NCBI GenBank assembly: GCA_030430365.1
Contig: JAUIFP010000027.1
Coordinates: 1-35,717, forward strand
From: Alphaproteobacteria bacterium
GTDB lineage: Bacteria > Pseudomonadota > Alphaproteobacteria > Sphingomonadales > Sphingomonadaceae
Length of the DNA: 35,717 bases
Reading direction: 5' to 3'
Position numbers and translations under genes: made by a program. The notes under the pieces were generated by a model. The model saw nothing but the letters and a program-made list of their open reading frames with translations. It was not told where the DNA came from and ran no database searches. Positions 31,766-35,717 of this stretch are shown here, one piece after another. Within the stretch, counting starts at the first letter, position 1, and every line of letters starts with the position of its first letter.

Positions 31766-32950
31766 CTAGAGCCCCAGATTGAGCTTCCGCGTGATCGTGT
31801 AGTCGGCCACCGAGACCAGGAACCAGCTTATCCGCCAGCGCAGGCGGTTCCACCACGTTGCCCGCTTGCGGTGAAGCTCTTCGGTGACGTGGATCGAGCC
31901 TTCCAGCAGCGTGTCGCAATGTTCGCGCAGCCGCGCGGCAAGCTGTGGGTCCTCGATCCGCATCATCAGCTCGAGATTGAGCCGCAGGCTGCGCATGTCG
32001 AAATTGGCGCTGCCGAAATAGCTGATGTCGTCCACCACCAGCATTTTGGTGTGCAGCTTGCAGGCCTTGAATTCGTAGATCTTGGCGCCGCAATGCATGA
32101 GCTTGCCGTATAGCGAGCGGGCGGCGCCGATCGTGGCGCCATTGTCTGACTTGCCGGCCATGATCAGCCGGGTCTGGCCATGGCGGGACATTTCCTGCAG
32201 CAGCCGCCAGATCGTGCCGGAGGGGGAGAAATAGGCCATGACCAGGTCGAGCTTGCGGCCCTTGCGGAAATCTTCCCGGACGCGGCGCGCATAGCAGTTG
32301 GAAATGCGGCTCGGCCCGCCGATCAGCCATTGCACCGGCCCATCGCCCGGGACCCATTCGCGCACGATCTTGCGCATCGCGCGGAACTGCGCCTTCGGAT
32401 TGCGGGTCCATCCCGCCAACAGTTCATACCATTGGACGAGCCCGTCGACCGAATCGCCGGTAACGCGCACGCCCATATCGTTCCAGCCATTGGCTTCGGG
32501 CGGATCGAAATAGGTCTTGGTGACGTTGAAGCCGCCGAAAATCGCGGTGTGGTCATCCGCGATGGCGATCTTCTGGTGATTGCGGATCAGATAGCGGGTG
32601 CCGATGCGGGCGCCGAACACGTCGAACCTCGCGCCGGCATCGATCAGCGGCTGAAAGAAATCCTCGTCGGGCTGGCTGCCGAAACTGTCGACGATTAGCT
32701 GCACGTCCACGCCGCGCCCGGCCGCCTCGATCAGTGCGTTGCGCACCACGCGCCCGCAATCGTCCGAAGCGAAAAAGTAATAGAACAGCTTGAGCGATTC
32801 GCGGGCAGAGTCGATCAGTTCCGTCAGCGCCTCCAGCCGGTCTTTCCCGCGGGGAAAGAAGGTGAACTCCTGGCCCTGCGCCTCGATGGAGAAGGGATCC
32901 GGATCGCGGTATTCGGTCGGATCTTCCGAGCTTTTTGGGGCGCTGACCAT
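31766..32950 (-). CDS. Cardiolipin synthase / phospholipase D-like protein with two HKD motifs
   Basis: 394 residues from the ATG at 32950. Two HxKxxxxD motifs define it: His125-Lys127-Asp132 in NHQKIAIADD and His300-Lys302-Asp307 in LHTKMLVVDD, each followed by a Gly/Ser-rich GGFN or GSANFD. This is the ClsB-like layout without the N-terminal membrane helices of ClsA. It transfers phosphatidyl groups, most probably making cardiolipin at the inner membrane. The C-terminal tail WWNRLRWRISWFLVSVADYTITRKL is amphipathic/hydrophobic and may bind the membrane. Longer in-frame starts are rejected because they run through the rpoZ gene on the opposite strand. Confidence 0.9.
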   Translation of the reverse strand: MVSAPKSSEDPTEYRDPDPFSIEAQGQEFTFFPRGKDRLEALTELIDSARESLKLFYYFFASDDCGRVVRNALIEAAGRGVDVQLIVDSFGSQPDEDFFQPLIDAGARFDVFGARIGTRYLIRNHQKIAIADDHTAIFGGFNVTKTYFDPPEANGWNDMGVRVTGDSVDGLVQWYELLAGWTRNPKAQFRAMRKIVREWVPGDGPVQWLIGGPSRISNCYARRVREDFRKGRKLDLVMAYFSPSGTIWRLLQEMSRHGQTRLIMAGKSDNGATIGAARSLYGKLMHCGAKIYEFKACKLHTKMLVVDDISYFGSANFDMRSLRLNLELMMRIEDPQLAARLREHCDTLLEGSIHVTEELHRKRATWWNRLRWRISWFLVSVADYTITRKLNLGL

Positions 32951-33007
32951 GGTCGGCCATTGCAGAGCACAGCGGCGCGGCGGCGGCAAGGGGCGCGGGC
33001 GAAAACC

Positions 33008-33036
33008 TTGACTTTCTGCCCCACAGACACTAATTG
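33008..33036 (+). promoter_or_regulatory. rpoZ: Possible sigma-70-type promoter of rpoZ
   Basis: TTGACT (33008-33013), a 17-base spacer and TAATTG (33031-33036) lie 39 bases before the rpoZ start. The -35 is good and the -10 only moderate. The divergent cardiolipin synthase gene starts at 32950, so its promoter must overlap this region. Confidence 0.45.
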
Positions 33037-33074
33037 CTGCGCGATTCCAACAGTTCAAACACCCGGAGTGCCCT

Positions 33075-33419
33075 ATGGCGCGCGTTACCGTCGAAGATTG
33101 CGTCGACAAAGTTCCCAACCGTTTCGATCTCGTTCTGCTTGCCGCACAGCGTGCGCGCGAGATTTCCGGCGGTGGCGAACTGACCGTCGATCGCGACCGT
33201 GACAAAAACCCGGTTGTCGCCCTGCGCGAAATCGCGGAGCAGACCATCAAGCCCAAGGAATTGCAGGAAGCGCTGACCCAGTCGCTGCAGCGCGTGCTGC
33301 CCGACGACGAGGACGAAGCGGACGAAATCGGCTCCCTGAGCCAGTCGGCCGAAGCGCTGCGGATCACCGCTGCTGCACCGACCCGTTCGACCTCGATCGG
33401 TTCCGACTACGAAGGCTGA
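33075..33419 (+). CDS. rpoZ: RNA polymerase omega subunit
   Basis: 114 residues. Omega wraps the beta' C-terminus to assist polymerase assembly and forms part of a ppGpp site. The family start [33 protein letters not shown] is unmistakable, followed by [14 protein letters not shown]. The tail is acidic and then Ala/Thr/Ser-rich, as in alphaproteobacterial omegas. GGAG lies at 33065-33068. In many alphaproteobacteria rpoZ precedes relA/spoT or related genes; here a ParA-type ATPase gene follows after 182 bases. Confidence 0.95.
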   Translation: MARVTVEDCVDKVPNRFDLVLLAAQRAREISGGGELTVDRDRDKNPVVALREIAEQTIKPKELQEALTQSLQRVLPDDEDEADEIGSLSQSAEALRITAAAPTRSTSIGSDYEG

Positions 33420-33601
33420 GCGGTCTCGCGGGCCGGTTCGCCCGGCCTGCACCCTCATCGTTGCATTGCCTCTATCGGCCAAATGGCTCGCCGCGCGCCG
33501 GCGGCAGCGCCCCGCTGCGCGACATCCGCGTTTCCACGGTTGACGCAGGTGCAGCATTGCCCTGACATGTGCCTTTCCGCGAGGCCACAGGGAGGCGCGG
33601 C

Positions 33602-34411
33602 ATGGCCGTGATCGCCGTTTACAGTGTCAAAGGGGGCGTTGGGAAAACCACCATCGCCGCGAACCTGGCCTGGTGCTCGGCGATGATCGGCGGGCACAGC
33701 ACATTGCTGTGGGATCTCGATCCGGCCGGCGGGGCGGGCTTCCTGTTCGGCATCGATCAGCCGGGCGAGAGGAAGGCGGCCAAGGCCTTCGACGGAAAAC
33801 GCCATGCGCAGAGCCAGTTATGGGAAAGCGGCTATCCCGGGCTCGACATTCTGCCTGCCGATGAAAGCCTGCGCGATATCGACCGGCACCTGCTGGCGCT
33901 GGGCAAGAAGAAGCGCCTCGCCAAGCTGGCCCAGAGTCTGTCGGAAAACTATGCGCGCATCATTCTCGATTGCCCGCCCACTCTCAACGAAACCACCGCG
34001 CAGGTGATTCGCGCCGCCGATGCGGTGATCGTGCCGCTTCCCGCCTCCCCGCTCTCGCGCCGCGCGCTGGAGATGGTGCAGGCGCATCTATCCTCTTCGG
34101 CCAAGCAACATCCGCCGATCCTGCCGGTGCTTTCGATGTTCGATGCGCGGCGCAGACTGCACAAGCAGCTGCGCGAAGAGATGCCGGACTGGCCGGTGGT
34201 GCCCATGGCCAGCGCGATCGAACAGGGGGCGGACCGCCAGGCGCCGGTCGGCAGCTTCGCGGCGCGTTCCCCGGGTGCGGAGGCCTTTGCCAGCCTGTGG
34301 CAGGCGATCGACCGGAAGCTGGCGATGCGCAAGAAGCCGCCCAAGCGGAACGGCCTGCCCAGGCTTTACACCCAGACCCGGCGGAGCGGCGGGCGGGCGT
34401 CCAGCGAATAG
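33602..34411 (+). CDS. ParA/MinD-type ATPase
   Basis: 269 residues from the ATG at 33602, with GGGAGG upstream. It has the deviant Walker A KGGVGKTT (with the signature lysine) at residues 10-17, the A' motif LLWDLDPAGGAGFLFG and Walker B IILDCPPTLNETT. ParA-type ATPases form ATP-dependent dimers on DNA or membranes to position cargo. No ParB gene or parS-like site is seen beside it, so it is an orphan. The positioned cargo could be a polar protein, a chemotaxis cluster or cellulose machinery (BcsQ-like). The C-terminus is basic (RKLAMRKKPPKRNG) and may bind DNA. Confidence 0.88.
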   Translation: MAVIAVYSVKGGVGKTTIAANLAWCSAMIGGHSTLLWDLDPAGGAGFLFGIDQPGERKAAKAFDGKRHAQSQLWESGYPGLDILPADESLRDIDRHLLALGKKKRLAKLAQSLSENYARIILDCPPTLNETTAQVIRAADAVIVPLPASPLSRRALEMVQAHLSSSAKQHPPILPVLSMFDARRRLHKQLREEMPDWPVVPMASAIEQGADRQAPVGSFAARSPGAEAFASLWQAIDRKLAMRKKPPKRNGLPRLYTQTRRSGGRASSE

Positions 34412-34474
34412 AACCCCGGCGACCCCGGGGCGAATAGGCCCCGGCCAAGAAATGCGCTCTGCGCCAAAGAGAAA

Positions 34475-34501
34475 GGGCCGCGCGGCGTGTGCCGGCGGCC
34501 C
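34475..34501. terminator. GC-rich hairpin between convergent genes
   Basis: GGGCCGC (34475-34481) pairs with GCGGCCC (34495-34501), extended imperfectly by A/T pairs (AGAGAAA side, TTCTCT side). It lies between the ParA-type stop and the lipoprotein stop and looks like a bidirectional terminator. Confidence 0.6.
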
Positions 34502-34537
34502 TTCTCTATTCGGAGCATGAAGCCCGCGCGCGAGGTC

Positions 34538-34798
34538 TTACTCGGCTTCGGCTTCAGCTTCGTCAGCTGCTTCGTCGACGGCTTCGGCAGCTTCGTCGGT
34601 CGCTTCTTCGGCAGCAGCCATGGCGTCTTCGGCAGCAGCCATCGCATCGTCTGCGGCACCGGTTGCAGCGTCGCCCATGGCGTCAGCAGCGGTACCGGCT
34701 TCTTCCATTGCGGCATCGGCGGAATCTTCCGCTTCCTGCGAGCATGCGGCAAGCAGGCCAAGGCTCAGTACCGAACCGGCAAGCAAAAGCTTCTTCAT
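34538..34798 (-). CDS. Ala/Glu-rich small lipoprotein
   Basis: 86 residues. The signal MKKLLLAGSVLSLGLLAAC ends in a lipobox (LAAC, Cys19). The mature part is built almost only of Ala, Glu, Asp and Met in heptad-like repeats (AADDAMAAAEDAMAAAEEATDEAAEAVDE), so one long acidic helix or coiled coil is expected, in the style of Lpp or entericidin-like envelope proteins. The ATG at 34798 has a GGGGAG site. The repeats are probably unstable. Function unknown. Confidence 0.75.
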   Translation of the reverse strand: MKKLLLAGSVLSLGLLAACSQEAEDSADAAMEEAGTAADAMGDAATGAADDAMAAAEDAMAAAEEATDEAAEAVDEAADEAEAEAE

Positions 34799-34857
34799 TG
34801 CAATCTCCCCTAATCAACTATGGGCCATGATCGGCCCCGAAGGAACGCGAGCGGCCA

Positions 34858-34886
34858 TACATACATATTATGGCGCAAATTCCCAA
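34858..34886 (-). promoter_or_regulatory. Possible promoter of the Ala/Glu-rich lipoprotein gene
   Basis: On the minus strand, TTGGGA (34886-34881), a 17-base spacer and TATGTA (34863-34858) lie about 60 bases before the lipoprotein start. Match quality is moderate. The surrounding AT-rich stretch is unusual for this GC-rich genome. Confidence 0.35.
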
Positions 34887-34929
34887 GTAAAGGAGTGTTA
34901 ACCAGGAATTTTCCCGGTTTTCCGGTGTC

Positions 34930-35717
34930 TTACGCGCCCTGGGGTGCCGCTCCGCCGCTTCCGCCATAGCGTTTCCCGGCTTTGGGAATCGCCGAACCGT
35001 GGACGGGTTTGGGCTGAGCCGTACCGCCGGGCTGGTCGGGCCGGTCGATCTTGCCGTCTTCCAGCAGCTTGGTGATCTCGTCGCCGGCCAGCGTCTCATA
35101 TTCCAGCAGCGCCTGGGCAAGCAGATGCAGCTGATCCTCGTGATCGGTCAGCAGCTTGGTGGCCTTCTTGTGCGCGCCTTCCACCAGATCGCGGATCTCG
35201 GTATCGATCAGCTTGTTCGTGTCGCTGGACTGGAAAGTCCGCTGCGATCCGCCCATGCCGAGATAGCCTTCCTGCGTCTCCTCATATTGCAGCGGGCCGA
35301 GCTTTTCGGACATGCCCCATTTGGTGACCATGTTGCGCGCCAGATCGGTGGCGTAATGGATATCGGAAGAGGCCCCGCTGGAGACCTTGTCATGGCCGAA
35401 GATGATCTCTTCCGCCACACGGCCGCCCATGCTCACCGCCAGGTTCGCATGCATCTTGTCGCGGTGGTACGAATAATTGTCACGCTCCGGCAGGCGCATC
35501 ACCATGCCCAGCGCGCGGCCGCGCGGGATGATCGTGGCCTTGTGGATCGGATCCGATGCCGGTTCGTGCACGGCGACGATCGCATGGCCCGCCTCGTGAT
35601 AGGCGGTCATCTTCTTCTCGTCGTCGGTCATCACCATGGAGCGGCGTTCCGACCCCATCATGACCTTGTCTTTCGCGTCTTCGAATTCCTGCATCGCGAC
35701 CAGGCGCTTGTTGCGCC
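34930..35717 (-). CDS. ftsH: ATP-dependent zinc metalloprotease FtsH, C-terminal part
   Basis: The gene continues past the window edge; about 262 residues are visible. FtsH is the membrane-bound AAA+ protease that degrades LpxC, sigma-32 and misfolded membrane proteins. The zinc site HEAGH (in MTAYHEAGHAIVA) and the third ligand region (SGASSDIHYATDLARNMVTKWGMS) are present, with the substrate-loop motifs ATIIPRGRALGMV and SMGGRVAEEIIFG before it. The AAA+ domain and membrane helices lie upstream, outside. The C-terminus has a Gly/Pro-rich tail ending PQGA. The stop is at 34930-34932. Confidence 0.96.
   Translation of the reverse strand, partial: RNKRLVAMQEFEDAKDKVMMGSERRSMVMTDDEKKMTAYHEAGHAIVAVHEPASDPIHKATIIPRGRALGMVMRLPERDNYSYHRDKMHANLAVSMGGRVAEEIIFGHDKVSSGASSDIHYATDLARNMVTKWGMSEKLGPLQYEETQEGYLGMGGSQRTFQSSDTNKLIDTEIRDLVEGAHKKATKLLTDHEDQLHLLAQALLEYETLAGDEITKLLEDGKIDRPDQPGGTAQPKPVHGSAIPKAGKRYGGSGGAAPQGA

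Noticed and set aside
33602-34411. A ParABS plasmid-type partition locus
   Set aside because: No parB gene or centromere-like palindromes are visible next to the ParA-type gene.

Overview
The window looks like a chromosome segment of a GC-rich alphaproteobacterium, most likely of the order Sphingomonadales (Erythrobacteraceae/Sphingomonadaceae type). The basis is overall gene content and style: a UPF0262 protein, a CGPC-type CnoX, a NrdB tail of alphaproteobacterial type, many small lipoproteins, and tight ATGA-coupled gene pairs. This placement is inference from protein character, not from a 16S gene or a database search.

Layout. 1-301: 3' end of a class I ribonucleotide reductase beta subunit (nrdB). 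341-2054: an AT-richer two-gene cassette, a HipA-like kinase overlapping a DUF3037 protein. 2070-7849: a tiny excalibur-domain protein, two divergent hypothetical genes, a DUF465/NhaA antiporter pair with overlapping stop and start, lipoproteins, small membrane proteins, a membrane-anchored thermonuclease and an L7/L12-CTD-like membrane protein. 7958-11397: argB, a lipoprotein, a YggT-family gene, folD and a second lipoprotein, partly translationally coupled. 11414-12964 (minus strand): cnoX and a LON-domain protein. 13146-13220: tRNA-Gly(GCC).

13174-24814 is an integrated element of about 11.6 kb, bounded by a perfect 54-bp direct repeat of the 3' part of the tRNA-Gly gene. From the attR end, on the minus strand, it carries a P4-type tyrosine integrase, a 204-aa unknown protein, an AlpA-like regulator, a 128-aa unknown protein, a DUF5906/SF3-type primase-helicase, a trypsin-like protease, an intergenic region dense in a GGTCGG/CCGACC motif (candidate replication origin), a small terminase-like subunit, a 66-aa protein, a large terminase, a 275-aa protein and two mini-proteins including a zinc ribbon. 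An OLD-family ATPase/TOPRIM nuclease (plus strand) and a 122-aa unknown gene lie next to attL. No portal, capsid, tail or lysis gene is visible. The best reading is a phage satellite (a terminase-carrying, PICI/P4-like island) with anti-phage cargo. Its overlapping and intact genes argue against a decayed prophage.

24815-35717 is core chromosome again: a ZnuD-like TonB receptor with a histidine/acid-rich loop behind a Zur-box-like palindrome, dcd, an MgtC/SapB protein, cytidine deaminase, a GH25-like protein with a changed catalytic motif, UPF0262, dnaB, a two-HKD phospholipase D/cardiolipin synthase, rpoZ, a ParA-type ATPase, an Ala/Glu-rich lipoprotein, and the 3' part of ftsH at the window edge.

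The strongest candidates for something undescribed are the satellite-like element, with its iteron region and the unknown protein in the position where a portal gene would normally sit, and the HipA-like/DUF3037 pair.
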